This document shows, in pieces, positions 1 through 6,920 of a DNA stretch of 26,497 nt. Within the stretch, counting starts at the first letter, position 1. Every line of letters begins with the position of its first letter. The translations under genes were made by a program, and so were the position numbers. The DNA comes from a virus. The stretch lies in IMG/VR virus record IMGVR_UViG_3300010354_000531, positions 1 through 26,497 of that record. One strand, given 5' to 3'. Under the pieces are notes generated by a model. That model had not been told where the DNA came from. It made no database searches and saw only the letters and a list, made by a program, of their open reading frames with translations.

Positions 1-2188
1 GAACGGCTATACGAACGAGATAAAGCAATTACCGCCGCAGTTCGAGTGGGCTTGCGTATCGATTGAAATGGACGCGGTCGTTACTACTTTTAACGAAGAC
101 GGCTGTTACGATACTTGCGCAACAAGCGATATACCTTTACCCGATTTCGAGCCGTGTACACCGTGCCTAACCGAGGTCGCTGTCGATGGAATAACAATAA
201 CAGGAAACGGCACAACAGCCGACCCGTTGGTGGCAATTGGTGGCGGTGGTGGAACTCCGCTAACCGTAAAGGACGAAGGCACAAACGTAAGCACCAACAC
301 TACAACGCTAAACTTTACAGGCAATGGCGTTACTGCTTCACTCACTTCGCCCGGCGTTGTTGAGGTAAACATTCCAAGCGGTGGCGGTGGTGGTGGCGTT
401 ACAGCAGTAACAGGCACAAGCCCAATTGCATCGAGTGGTGGGGCTACGCCTGATATCAGCATTAGCCAAGCAGATAGTGTAACTGATGGATATTTAAGCG
501 CAGTTGATTGGCAAACATTCAACGGTAAGTTTGATGTGCCGGGTGGTACTGTTTTCGATTATATTCGTGGCGATGGCTCAATTGGTATATTTCCGACACC
601 ACTTGTAAGCGATGTAACCGCATCTGCTCCATTAGCATCAACTGGTGGCTCGGCTCCCGATATAAGCATAAGCCAAGCATCTGCGAGTAGTGATGGATAT
701 TTAAGCTCGGGAGATTGGTCAACCTTTGACGGCAAGCAAGATGCGCTAACCGCAGGCACAGGCATTGACATCACAGGCAATATTGTAAGCAATACAGCCC
801 CAGACCAAATTGTATCGCTAACCGCTGGAACGGACATCTCAATAAGCGGCACTTATCCGAGCTTTACCATTGCAAGCACGGCAGCGACAGGCATGCAAGG
901 CGGTCAGGCAAGCGGAACGGATACTTATACCGTAAGCATTCCCGGCGTTACCTCATACGGCTTAAATGATGCTTATGCAATAGGATTTACCAACGCGAAT
1001 ACAGGCGCATCCACGCTAAACATTAACGGTCTCGGAGCGGTTAACATCGCAAAGAATAATGTAGTACCAATTATAGGCGGCGATATTGACGCTAACCAGC
1101 AGTTCATCGCAATCTATGACGGCACGAACTTCCAATTGTTGGGCGTTGCTCCGAATCAGATGTTCGCTTATGTAACGAATGCCGACAGCGTAACAATCAA
1201 CCGAGGGCAGCCTGTGTATGCTTTTGGGGCAACGGGCGACAGGATGACCGTAAAGCTCGCGAACAACACAAGCGAGGCAACTTCATCCAAAACAATAGGA
1301 CTTGTGTTTAGTAGTTCAATTGGACCGAATCAAAAAGGCTACATCATAACGCAGGGCGTAATTGATGGATTGAATACAAACGCTTATACGGCAGGGGATA
1401 CGCTTTACGTTGGCAATACCGCAGGCTCTTTAACGAACGTCCTGCCATTAGCCCCGAATCACTTAACCCGAATTGGGATAGTCGAAAGGGCTAACGCTGG
1501 CAACGGTCAGATATATGTTTTCGTTCAAAACGGATTCCAGCTCGATGAACTTTCGGATGTGGACATTACAACCGTAACGCCTGCAAACAATGACTTTTTG
1601 GTCTACACCACAGGGGCTAACAACCTTTGGAAGAACCGTTCGCTCGGCAATGTTCTCGGAGGCACGACATCTGACTATGTGCGAGGGGATGGAAGCGTTG
1701 CGGTATTTCCAAGTCTGCCTACAATATTTAAAACAACTACCGATAGTGCAGGGTTTACAAATAACTTAAACAATGTAGTATATACACAATTGATTCCTGC
1801 CAATACATTTGCAGCAGGGGATGTTGTAAGGGTTACTTATAGAACGCGTAAAACAGGTGTTAATGGTAATCAAGTATTGAGAATTTATGTAAATGCTACG
1901 GCAGATTTGGTAGGTTCACCTATTTTGATTGGAGGCTATCAAAATGCAGGGGCTAATAGTTTTTTAACAAATCAAATGATTAGGCATTTGGTTATTAAAA
2001 ATAGCACTAATAATACTGAAGTATTTTTTGCAGCAGGTCTTGGTATTTCTATGGATATTGGTCTTTATAATGCTGTTACAACTTGTGCTATCAATTGGAC
2101 GCTTGCGAGATACTTTGTATTTGCAGTTGTAAACACTGGTTCAACAGATACTAATTTTGGTTCAATGTATTCAATCGAAAAGTTATGA
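1..2188 (+). CDS. Tail fibre / receptor-binding protein (5'-truncated by window edge)
   Basis: Large virion fibre protein, probably at the tail tip and contacting the host. The frame is open from base 2, so the first in-window ATG (68) is probably internal; the true start is inferred at 26457 across the circular junction (about 742 aa). The sequence is Gly/Thr/Ser/Asn-rich and low in charge, with Gly-rich linkers (codons near 240 and 380). A fibre module of about 39 residues occurs twice (419-535 and 626-742, core PDISISQA...DGYLS..DW.TF.GK). A DY[IV]RGDGS motif also occurs twice. The 3' part from about 1726 is more AT-rich and uses AGA arginine codons, as expected of an exchanged receptor-binding tip. 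It lies after the tail genes and before small fibre-associated genes and lysozyme. Fibre role is inferred from composition, repeats and position; the receptor is unknown. Confidence 0.75.
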   Translation, partial: NGYTNEIKQLPPQFEWACVSIEMDAVVTTFNEDGCYDTCATSDIPLPDFEPCTPCLTEVAVDGITITGNGTTADPLVAIGGGGGTPLTVKDEGTNVSTNTTTLNFTGNGVTASLTSPGVVEVNIPSGGGGGGVTAVTGTSPIASSGGATPDISISQADSVTDGYLSAVDWQTFNGKFDVPGGTVFDYIRGDGSIGIFPTPLVSDVTASAPLASTGGSAPDISISQASASSDGYLSSGDWSTFDGKQDALTAGTGIDITGNIVSNTAPDQIVSLTAGTDISISGTYPSFTIASTAATGMQGGQASGTDTYTVSIPGVTSYGLNDAYAIGFTNANTGASTLNINGLGAVNIAKNNVVPIIGGDIDANQQFIAIYDGTNFQLLGVAPNQMFAYVTNADSVTINRGQPVYAFGATGDRMTVKLANNTSEATSSKTIGLVFSSSIGPNQKGYIITQGVIDGLNTNAYTAGDTLYVGNTAGSLTNVLPLAPNHLTRIGIVERANAGNGQIYVFVQNGFQLDELSDVDITTVTPANNDFLVYTTGANNLWKNRSLGNVLGGTTSDYVRGDGSVAVFPSLPTIFKTTTDSAGFTNNLNNVVYTQLIPANTFAAGDVVRVTYRTRKTGVNGNQVLRIYVNATADLVGSPILIGGYQNAGANSFLTNQMIRHLVIKNSTNNTEVFFAAGLGISMDIGLYNAVTTCAINWTLARYFVFAVVNTGSTDTNFGSMYSIEKL
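419..742 (+). repeat. Tandem fibre module, two copies
   Basis: Residues encoded by 419-535 and 626-742 are close copies: [SA]P[IL]AS[ST]GG[AS][TA]PDISISQA, then DGYLS, DW.TF.GK. They are separated by a segment carrying FDYIRGDGS, which recurs as SDYVRGDGS near 1670-1695. Such repeated shaft modules are usual in phage fibres and support the fibre call. Confidence 0.75.
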
Positions 2189-2412
2189 CAAACGTAAACA
2201 TCACACAAACATCGATTCAATTCTATTCCACCGTTGCCAACAGCGAAATCAATGCGCAATTAATCGAGCCTAATTGGGAGCTTGTAGATAGCCAAAGCCT
2301 GCACATTATAAGTGAGGCGGGCGTGTATTGCTTTGCCACCACATCGACTACATTTAACGAGCAACAATTTGATAATTCAGAAGATGCGTTAACGTATCTA
2401 AATTCTTTGTAA
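2185..2412 (+). CDS. Small fibre-associated protein, unknown function
   Basis: 75-residue protein whose ATG overlaps the fibre stop (ATGA), so it is probably translationally coupled. The sequence is polar and beta-prone (N-terminal MTNVNITQTSIQF, then alternating hydrophobic and Thr/Ser residues), with no signal peptide or TM segment. I do not recognise the family. Its position directly after the fibre suggests a fibre chaperone, tip accessory or adhesin cap, which is inference from location only. Confidence 0.55.
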   Translation: MTNVNITQTSIQFYSTVANSEINAQLIEPNWELVDSQSLHIISEAGVYCFATTSTTFNEQQFDNSEDALTYLNSL

Positions 2413-2417
2413 ATTTG
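2410..2417 (+). promoter_or_regulatory. Possible -7 element TAAATTTG
   Basis: TAAATTTG overlaps the stop codon of the preceding gene, 15 nt before the next ATG (2433), and matches the Bacteroidetes -7 consensus TAnnTTTG. No convincing -33 TTTG is visible at the right distance, so this is a weak candidate for an extra promoter in the late operon. Confidence 0.3.
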
Positions 2418-2432
2418 TAAAAATCAACCATT

Positions 2433-2930
2433 ATGGCAGGCGTTAAAGTAACCGATTTACCATCATTAGGCACGGCAGCACCCGACGATATACTATACAT
2501 CGTAGATACAAATACAGACCAATCCAAGAAGATTGAGGTGCAAAATATCTATGACGGCTTACCACAGTTCGAAAGCGGTTCGTTTGTCATCAATACATCG
2601 GGCGAAAACGACTGCACAATAACAGCAATTAGCGCATATTATTCAAGGGTCAATGATGTAGTTACTATGACCGCAAACTTTGAATTACAAATCATTAATG
2701 GTGTTTCGATTGCCTCATTTAATTTAACGCCACCAGTTGCATCTAATTTTTCAACCCCAAGGGATTGCGCTGGAATAGTTACATTTATGAATGGTAATAT
2801 TGCAGATTTAATTGGATTTGGTATTCAAGCTGATACGGTAAATAATGCTATATCAATAAATGTTCAAGGTCCAAGCATTGATTATGCATTCCAATCGCTT
2901 GTCGCAAACATTCAATATTTAGTTATCTAA
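2433..2930 (+). CDS. Second tail-fibre-like virion protein
   Basis: 165-residue protein. Residues 1-40 (VTDLPSLGTAAPDDILYIVD, then SKKIEVQN) match a motif common at the N terminus of phage tail-fibre and appendage proteins, where it anchors the fibre to the virion. The rest is a beta-rich, uncharged domain (about 45-165) with Asn/Thr/Ile alternation, consistent with a compact binding head. The 3' half is more AT-rich than the 5' half, as in the main fibre, suggesting domain exchange. It is followed directly, with no gap, by the lysozyme ATG. The appendage assignment rests on the N-terminal motif and position; the ligand is unknown. Confidence 0.6.
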   Translation: MAGVKVTDLPSLGTAAPDDILYIVDTNTDQSKKIEVQNIYDGLPQFESGSFVINTSGENDCTITAISAYYSRVNDVVTMTANFELQIINGVSIASFNLTPPVASNFSTPRDCAGIVTFMNGNIADLIGFGIQADTVNNAISINVQGPSIDYAFQSLVANIQYLVI

Positions 2931-3389
2931 ATGCGCAGCACCTCGATTCTCGGTCTAAATCTGATTAAGAAGTACGAGGGATTGCGCTTGAGTTCATACC
3001 TCTGTGCGGCTGGTGTGCCGACGATAGGCTACGGTTCTACACGCTATCCGAATGGCAAGAAGGTAATTCTCGGCGAAAAGCTCACAAACGAAAAGGAAGC
3101 AACGCAGCTTTTACTTGCCACCCTTGAGCCGTTTGAGGCTGCCGTTAATAAGCACCTACCGAATATTAATCAATGCCAATTTGATGCGTTGATTGTATTC
3201 GCTTATAACGTGGGCATAGGCGCATTTATAAAATCGGCATTACTAAAGAAAGCAAAGGCGAACAATGCTGACCCCTCAATATTGGACGAGTTTTTGCGCT
3301 GGAATAAAGTAGGTAAGGAAGTGATTATAGGCTTGACTAATCGCAGGCGAGGAGAGGCGAACCTCTATTTCTCACTTTGTAATAAATAG
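2931..3389 (+). CDS. Endolysin, GH24 (T4-type) lysozyme
   Basis: Muramidase that cleaves the MurNAc-GlcNAc bond of peptidoglycan for lysis. At 152 aa it has the usual length of a single-domain phage lysozyme. Catalytic Glu16 lies in KKYEG and is followed by the E-8aa-C-5aa-T spacing (Cys25, Thr31 in GVPTIGYGST). Cys therefore stands where T4 lysozyme has Asp, a known variant in GH24 endolysins. The family motifs NQCQFDALIVFAYNVGIGAF (about 80-99) and GLTNRRRGEANLY (near the C terminus) are present. I see no clear cleavable signal or SAR segment, so it probably needs a holin for release; the holin-like gene is 46 nt downstream. Confidence 0.92.
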   Translation: MRSTSILGLNLIKKYEGLRLSSYLCAAGVPTIGYGSTRYPNGKKVILGEKLTNEKEATQLLLATLEPFEAAVNKHLPNINQCQFDALIVFAYNVGIGAFIKSALLKKAKANNADPSILDEFLRWNKVGKEVIIGLTNRRRGEANLYFSLCNK

Positions 3390-3435
3390 CCATTATTTGC
3401 CCCAACACTCGCTCGCATTTCGCGTAATTTAAATC

Positions 3436-3642
3436 ATGCGAAAACGTGCTACCAAACCAAGGCGAATCATTGACATCATTGTTAAGCATTGGCGTAGCAC
3501 AATTGGCAGCCTTATGATTTTAATTTCAATCTTTCTGTTAATCTTCAAAGTAATTTCAACCGAAACACTTGCAGCGATTGTTACAGCCCTAATCGCTGCC
3601 GGGTACATTCCAAAAGCAAAGAGCGATGATACAAGTGCGTAG
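3436..3642 (+). CDS. Putative holin
   Basis: 68-residue membrane protein with a strongly basic N terminus (MRKRATKPRR), a TM helix around residues 23-42 (IGSLMILISIFLLIFKVI), a second moderately hydrophobic helix around 43-60 (ETLAAIVTALIAAGYI) and a short charged tail. Size, topology and its place right after the lysozyme fit a small phage holin forming lethal membrane lesions. Holins share little sequence, so the call rests on topology and neighbourhood. The next gene overlaps its end. Confidence 0.65.
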   Translation: MRKRATKPRRIIDIIVKHWRSTIGSLMILISIFLLIFKVISTETLAAIVTALIAAGYIPKAKSDDTSA

Positions 3643-4039
3643 AGATACTATAAAGATTGCACGGCATAACAAGCTCAATATTGACACCATGAGCTGGGAG
3701 GTTGCAAATGCTGACACAAGCTTTGCGCAAGCGAACAAAGAAAGCTATGAGGCTGTAATGAGTGGTGCTTATGTGCATCCAAAGCCTGTTAAAGTTTTGA
3801 CGGCATTTGATACAATTCAACCGTGCGATGTATCTTTGTACCCAGCAGCCACGTACTACACCATCAAACCTCAGCCCGTAAGAAATACGCAAGAAATGGA
3901 AACGCCTATGAATTATGATGTACTCTTTAACGGTGTAGTATTCGGCTTTACGCTTTGGATGTCCGCAAAATACCTCATGAGCTGTGGTGCGGCGTGGCGT
4001 TCGTTGGTTAACGAATTACGCAATGAGTTAAGCGTTTAA
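3626..4039 (+). CDS. Membrane protein next to the holin, unknown function
   Basis: 137 residues; the start overlaps the holin gene by 17 nt. The N-terminal 80 residues are soluble, with a YPAATYYTIKPQPV stretch. A hydrophobic segment near 97-117 (YDVLFNGVVFGFTLWMSAKY) suggests one membrane helix with a short positively charged tail. It could assist lysis (antiholin or spanin component) given its place in the lysis cassette, but no family is recognised. It is the last gene before a new promoter at 4053. Confidence 0.5.
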   Translation: MIQVRRDTIKIARHNKLNIDTMSWEVANADTSFAQANKESYEAVMSGAYVHPKPVKVLTAFDTIQPCDVSLYPAATYYTIKPQPVRNTQEMETPMNYDVLFNGVVFGFTLWMSAKYLMSCGAAWRSLVNELRNELSV

Positions 4040-4052
4040 TTTACGTTTAACT

Positions 4053-4060
4053 TATCTTTG
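4053..4060 (+). promoter_or_regulatory. Bacteroidetes-type promoter, near-leaderless
   Basis: TATCTTTG is a full match to the -7 consensus TAnnTTTG and ends only 4 nt before the ATG at 4065. Transcription would start at or next to the start codon, giving a leaderless mRNA. No strong -33 TTTG is visible; the upstream sequence is TTTAA-rich. It would drive the operon 4065-5492. Confidence 0.6.
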
Positions 4061-4064
4061 CAAT

Positions 4065-4631
4065 ATGTCAAGCCTCTATATTCTCGAGAATAGTATAGAC
4101 CTCTTTTACATAGTAACCGACCAGCGCGGCGAAATCTTGACCTCAAATGATTTATTTCGCGAATATGCGAGCCATATTAAGCCCGTAAACATTGCAGATA
4201 TAAGCGCAACGGAAGCCGACCGAGACGATATGGTATCGGCTATCCATAAAGCACAAAACAAAGCCCCCGAACCGATACGAGTTTACGCCCGAACGAAGCA
4301 AAAAAACGGCAGCCTTCGGTATAACCTTTGGAATATTTACTCGATATTCGATTGTTTTCACTATATCGGTATGCAGCTCGTAGACGTTACTTCAATTTCG
4401 AGCCACGAACACGAAAAACAAAAGATTTTACTCGAGGAATTTCGGTTTATGTTAAGCCACGAATTAAGGCAGCCGCTAACCTCTATCGGTGGGCTTGTTC
4501 GAATGATGTTAGATTATAAAGATGCCAGCGATACCGAACGCGCCGACCTTGCTAAAATGATTGAGGACAGCGTAAACCGTTTGGACGATGTTATACGATT
4601 GCTCATTAAAAAAGCGGCGCGTCAAATATGA
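4065..4631 (+). CDS. PAS-HisKA protein lacking the HATPase domain
   Basis: 188-residue two-component-type protein. Residues about 5-108 look like a PAS sensor domain (FYIVTDQRGEILTSNDLFRE ... IGMQLVDVTSI). Residues about 120-182 form a HisKA dimerisation/phosphoacceptor helix pair, with an intact H-box around His132 (FMLSHELRQPLTSIGGLV). The frame ends just after the second HisKA helix (NRLDDVIRLLIKKA), where the catalytic ATPase domain with N, G1, F and G2 boxes should begin; none is present. It therefore cannot phosphorylate itself, but could heterodimerise with a host kinase, be phosphorylated in trans, or act as a decoy or phosphotransfer sink. A strong -7 element precedes it. Its 3' end overlaps the next gene (ATGA), so the ending is unlikely to be a recent frameshift. 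Phage role is inferred. Confidence 0.8.
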   Translation: MSSLYILENSIDLFYIVTDQRGEILTSNDLFREYASHIKPVNIADISATEADRDDMVSAIHKAQNKAPEPIRVYARTKQKNGSLRYNLWNIYSIFDCFHYIGMQLVDVTSISSHEHEKQKILLEEFRFMLSHELRQPLTSIGGLVRMMLDYKDASDTERADLAKMIEDSVNRLDDVIRLLIKKAARQI

Positions 4632-4834
4632 ATATAACGGCTAAATTTCCCGATACGCATCAGGGCTGCGATGAAAGACTAACAAAAGTCGCCGCGCTTT
4701 ATGTTCTCGAACGTGGTATGCCTGTTAAGTTTGCTATTGAGTTGCTAAAGGATAGGCTAAAAGAACGCGCCGAAATCGAAAACAATATAACTTTATTCTT
4801 GCTATATGTCGCAAATGGCACAGTTCCGATTTAG
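4628..4834 (+). CDS. Small protein, unknown function
   Basis: 68 residues; the ATG overlaps the stop of the PAS-HisKA gene (ATGA) and its 3' end overlaps the next gene by 29 nt, so all three are probably co-translated. The sequence is mostly helical (residues 18-62), with a charged KDRLKERAEIENN stretch and a hydrophobic end (ITLFLLYVANGTVPI). It is not recognised. A partner or adaptor for the PAS-HisKA protein is possible from the coupling, but nothing in the sequence shows it. Confidence 0.5.
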   Translation: MNITAKFPDTHQGCDERLTKVAALYVLERGMPVKFAIELLKDRLKERAEIENNITLFLLYVANGTVPI

Positions 4835-5492
4835 TTTCGACCCCGTTAAAATATTACTGGCGATTGTTTGCGCGGCGTTAATAATGGCATTAATTAGCAC
4901 GTGCCAAACGGCTAAAATTTTAGAAAGTCAAGTAAGCGACTTAACGAACAATCAAAATAAGCTATTTAAACGCATTAAAAACGATTCATTAACACTTTAC
5001 ACGCAAGCGGCTACAATAATGCAGCAAAACGCAGCTAATGAAGTTTTGAAGGGTGAAGCGGCGCGGTTAGAACTTGCGCGAATCGATGCGCTGGCAAAAG
5101 TAAAAACGAAAACAATCGTTAAAACCGAGTTCGAATTAGGCGAAACGGTGTATATTGATAGCTTTCCGCACTTAAAATTACCGCGAACTTTCGGGCGTGA
5201 GGGCAAATGGCTATCGATAGGCGGCACGATTAACCGCTTAGGGCGGTTGCAAATCGATTCTATCATAATTCCCGTTAATTATAGCGTAGCAATAGGCGAC
5301 ACGCTGCGTAAAGGCTTTATTTTTCGCAAGCGCGATAAGGTAGTTCGTATAAGTGTCGATAATCCATACGTGAATATTACAGGCGTTAACAATGTAATCG
5401 TAGAAGACCGCAAGAAATGGTACGAAACGGGCGCGGCGCAGTTCGGTTTGGGCTTAATTTTAGGCGCGGTCATTGTTACGGCGTTAAAATAA
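4806..5492 (+). CDS. Bitopic coiled-coil membrane protein (spanin-like candidate)
   Basis: 228 residues. An N-terminal TM helix around 15-32 (KILLAIVCAALIMALIST) is followed by a long helical/coiled-coil region (about 35-100, rich in Gln, Asn, Lys, Ala). Next come a beta-rich domain (about 105-205) and a C-terminal hydrophobic helix (about 210-227, GLGLILGAVIVTALK). This arrangement is common in Bacteroidetes phage membrane proteins of unknown role encoded near lysis genes. A TM plus periplasmic coiled coil would suit a spanin joining inner and outer membranes, but a second TM at the C terminus is not typical. The lysis role is inference. Confidence 0.55.
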   Translation: MSQMAQFRFSFDPVKILLAIVCAALIMALISTCQTAKILESQVSDLTNNQNKLFKRIKNDSLTLYTQAATIMQQNAANEVLKGEAARLELARIDALAKVKTKTIVKTEFELGETVYIDSFPHLKLPRTFGREGKWLSIGGTINRLGRLQIDSIIIPVNYSVAIGDTLRKGFIFRKRDKVVRISVDNPYVNITGVNNVIVEDRKKWYETGAAQFGLGLILGAVIVTALK

Positions 5493-5497
5493 TACGC

Positions 5498-5515
5498 ACA
5501 AAATCAGCGTTTTGT
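5498..5515 (+). terminator. Weak hairpin after the 4065-5492 operon
   Basis: ACAAAA (5498-5503), loop TCAGCG, TTTTGT (5510-5515), then an AT-rich tract. The stem is AT-rich and only 6 bp, so termination efficiency is doubtful; its place 5 nt after the operon and before the next promoter supports it. Confidence 0.35.
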
Positions 5516-5529
5516 AAATTATTTTGCAT

Positions 5530-5597
5530 TTATTTTTGATAAAGTATTGCAGGTTCAAATAATAGTTGTATGTTTGCAGTGTTAAACAATCAAACAC
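5530..5597 (+). promoter_or_regulatory. Promoter and leader, copy 1 of a duplicated control element
   Basis: Contains -33-like TTG (5547-5549), a 19-nt spacer and -7 TATGTTTG (5569-5576). The 68-bp stretch aligns without gaps to 13469-13536 (51 of 68 positions identical by my count). Conserved blocks are TTATTTTTGA at its start, the -7 element, and TGTTAAACAnTCAAACAC after the start site. The leader has no Shine-Dalgarno. It drives the small gene at 5614. Confidence 0.7.
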
Positions 5598-5613
5598 TTT
5601 AAACATTTACACC

Positions 5614-5814
5614 ATGAGAACAGAATTTTCAGAAATGGGTTTCAGAATTAACCCAACAATCAAAGCGGAAATCGCAAAGCGTTTAGCTATTTTAGACAAA
5701 ATGAACGAGCAGTCTTTTTGGACTAAAGAAATGGAAGCGATAGAAGTTGTATTGCAAAACGAATTAAACGATTTACTTGCAGCCGCCGACGCTTACGACG
5801 CTTACTTCAACTAA
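5614..5814 (+). CDS. Small early protein, unknown function
   Basis: 66 residues. The start at 5614 is chosen because the in-frame upstream extension would run through the -7 promoter element and leader. The protein is acidic and helical (EMGFRINPTIKAEIAKRLAI, then a C-terminal LNDLLAAADAYDAYFN), with no membrane segment or recognised domain. It sits alone between its own promoter (5569) and a strong terminator (5823), so it is probably highly and independently expressed; a host-takeover or regulatory peptide is possible. The same promoter leader and hairpin surround the unrelated small gene at 13544. Confidence 0.6.
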   Translation: MRTEFSEMGFRINPTIKAEIAKRLAILDKMNEQSFWTKEMEAIEVVLQNELNDLLAAADAYDAYFN

Positions 5815-5822
5815 ACCCACAC

Positions 5823-5850
5823 GGGCGGCTAATAACCGCCCTTTCTTTTT
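5823..5850 (+). terminator. Intrinsic terminator
   Basis: GGGCGG (5823-5828), loop CTAATAA, CCGCCC (5836-5841), then TTTCTTTTT. A GC-rich 6-bp stem plus U-tract 8 nt after the small gene is a textbook rho-independent terminator. The hairpin sequence is repeated almost exactly at 13723-13741. Confidence 0.85.
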
Positions 5851-5872
5851 AAACTTTTAAACCCTTATACAC

Positions 5873-6172
5873 ATGGACACAGTTACCATTTTCCGGAATT
5901 ACAACGACACCGAGTTTTATTTGTACGACCATTTAAGCGGCGTTATGACGATGCTTGTTAACGACGGCTGCATGAAAGGCATCTACACGCGCTGCGATTC
6001 AGGCGCGGCAAATTTAGCGCGTAAGTTCCACCGCGAACAAGTCGAGGGCGTACCTAATGAACATCGACTATACGAACCGCTCGAGCGTAACGCATTTACC
6101 GAGCTGTTTATCGAGGTCGTAGACGGCATTAACCGCAACCTTGTACATTCTATTCAATCTGAAAATCTTTAA
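5873..6172 (+). CDS. Hypothetical protein, first gene of the early region
   Basis: 99 residues beginning MDTVTIFRNYNDTEFYLYDH; mixed alpha/beta, charged, no TM or signal. Not recognised. Its leader (AAACTTTTAAACCCTTATACAC before ATGG) closely resembles that of the next gene, implying similar initiation without a Shine-Dalgarno. It precedes the ssDNA-binding-like gene by 20 nt, so a role in phage DNA metabolism is plausible but unproven. Confidence 0.55.
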   Translation: MDTVTIFRNYNDTEFYLYDHLSGVMTMLVNDGCMKGIYTRCDSGAANLARKFHREQVEGVPNEHRLYEPLERNAFTELFIEVVDGINRNLVHSIQSENL

Positions 6173-6192
6173 ACCTTTTAAACTCTTATACT

Positions 6193-6867
6193 ATGGCTCT
6201 AACAGCACCCGTAGGCGGCACGGTTAACCGCCAAATCGCACCCGAGGGTAGTTACCCCGCGCGCTGCTATCAAATTATTGACCTCGGCACGACCGAACAA
6301 GGGGGTAACTTTCCCGGCAAAAAGCGAAAAGTTCAATTTTTATTCGAGCTACCAACTGAAAAGGCGGTATTCGATGAAGCTAAAGGCGAGCAGCCTTACT
6401 ACGTTCGCAGCATTTACACGCTTTCAATGAACGAAAAGGCTTTATTACGCCGCGATATTTCGGCATGGCTGGGCAAAAAGTTAAGCGATGCCGAGGCGGC
6501 AAAGCTCGACATATTTAAAATGCTCGGTAAAACGTGCATGGTTAACATAGCGCACGTAACCAAAGGCGAAAACACATACGCGAATATTATCAGTTTCGCG
6601 CCGCTTATGAAGGGTTATGAGTGTCCAGCACCGATTAACGAGGCTTTCACATATACACCGACCGCGCATAATCAGGAAGTGTTTTCAAAGCTACCCGAGT
6701 TTGTGCAGGAAAAGGTAAAGGAAAGCGACGAATACAAATCGATGACCGCTGCCAGCTTTAAAAACGATTTCGCACCTAAAACGCAGCCGCCGCAGAACTT
6801 CGAAGAATTGCCCGACATCGACGATATATTCGGACAAAAAGCGGCTAACGACTTACCGTGGGATTAA
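6193..6867 (+). CDS. Phage ssDNA-binding-like protein
   Basis: 224 residues. The N-terminal and central part (about 15-140) is a beta-rich fold (YPARCYQIIDLGTTEQGG, KKRKVQFLFELP, KTCMVNIAHVTKG) typical of phage OB-fold-type DNA-binding proteins found beside recombination genes. The C terminus is an acidic tail ending DDIFGQKAANDLPWD, resembling the acidic tip by which SSB proteins recruit partners. It would coat single strands during replication and recombination. Downstream are a coiled-coil protein and a PD-(D/E)XK nuclease. The family assignment is by pattern and context; a DUF of similar fold is the alternative. Confidence 0.6.
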   Translation: MALTAPVGGTVNRQIAPEGSYPARCYQIIDLGTTEQGGNFPGKKRKVQFLFELPTEKAVFDEAKGEQPYYVRSIYTLSMNEKALLRRDISAWLGKKLSDAEAAKLDIFKMLGKTCMVNIAHVTKGENTYANIISFAPLMKGYECPAPINEAFTYTPTAHNQEVFSKLPEFVQEKVKESDEYKSMTAASFKNDFAPKTQPPQNFEELPDIDDIFGQKAANDLPWD

Positions 6868-6875
6868 ATAAATAA

Positions 6876-6896
6876 GGGGCGGTAAAGCACCGCCCC
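6876..6896 (+). terminator. GC-rich hairpin without U-tract
   Basis: GGGGCGGT (6876-6883), loop AAAGC, ACCGCCCC (6889-6896), 8 nt after the ssDNA-binding-like gene. There is no T-run after it, so it may be a partial terminator, pause site or 3'-end stabiliser lowering expression of downstream genes. Confidence 0.5.
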
Positions 6897-6920
6897 TCAA
6901 TCACTAAACTAAACAACAAG

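Noticed and set aside
419-742. Fibre repeats considered as a diversity-generating retroelement variable region
   Set aside because: No reverse transcriptase or template repeat is present, and differences between copies are not concentrated at adenines.
106-852. Long antisense open frames opposite the fibre gene (e.g. 106-522 and 559-852 on the minus strand)
   Set aside because: They mirror the low-complexity Gly/Thr/Ser coding strand, giving Pro/Ser/Val-rich translations, and have no promoter; shadows of the fibre gene.
3390-3435. Promoter at ATTATTTG before the holin-like gene
   Set aside because: Does not fit TAnnTTTG at the first two positions and has no properly spaced -33; more likely part of the lysis operon.
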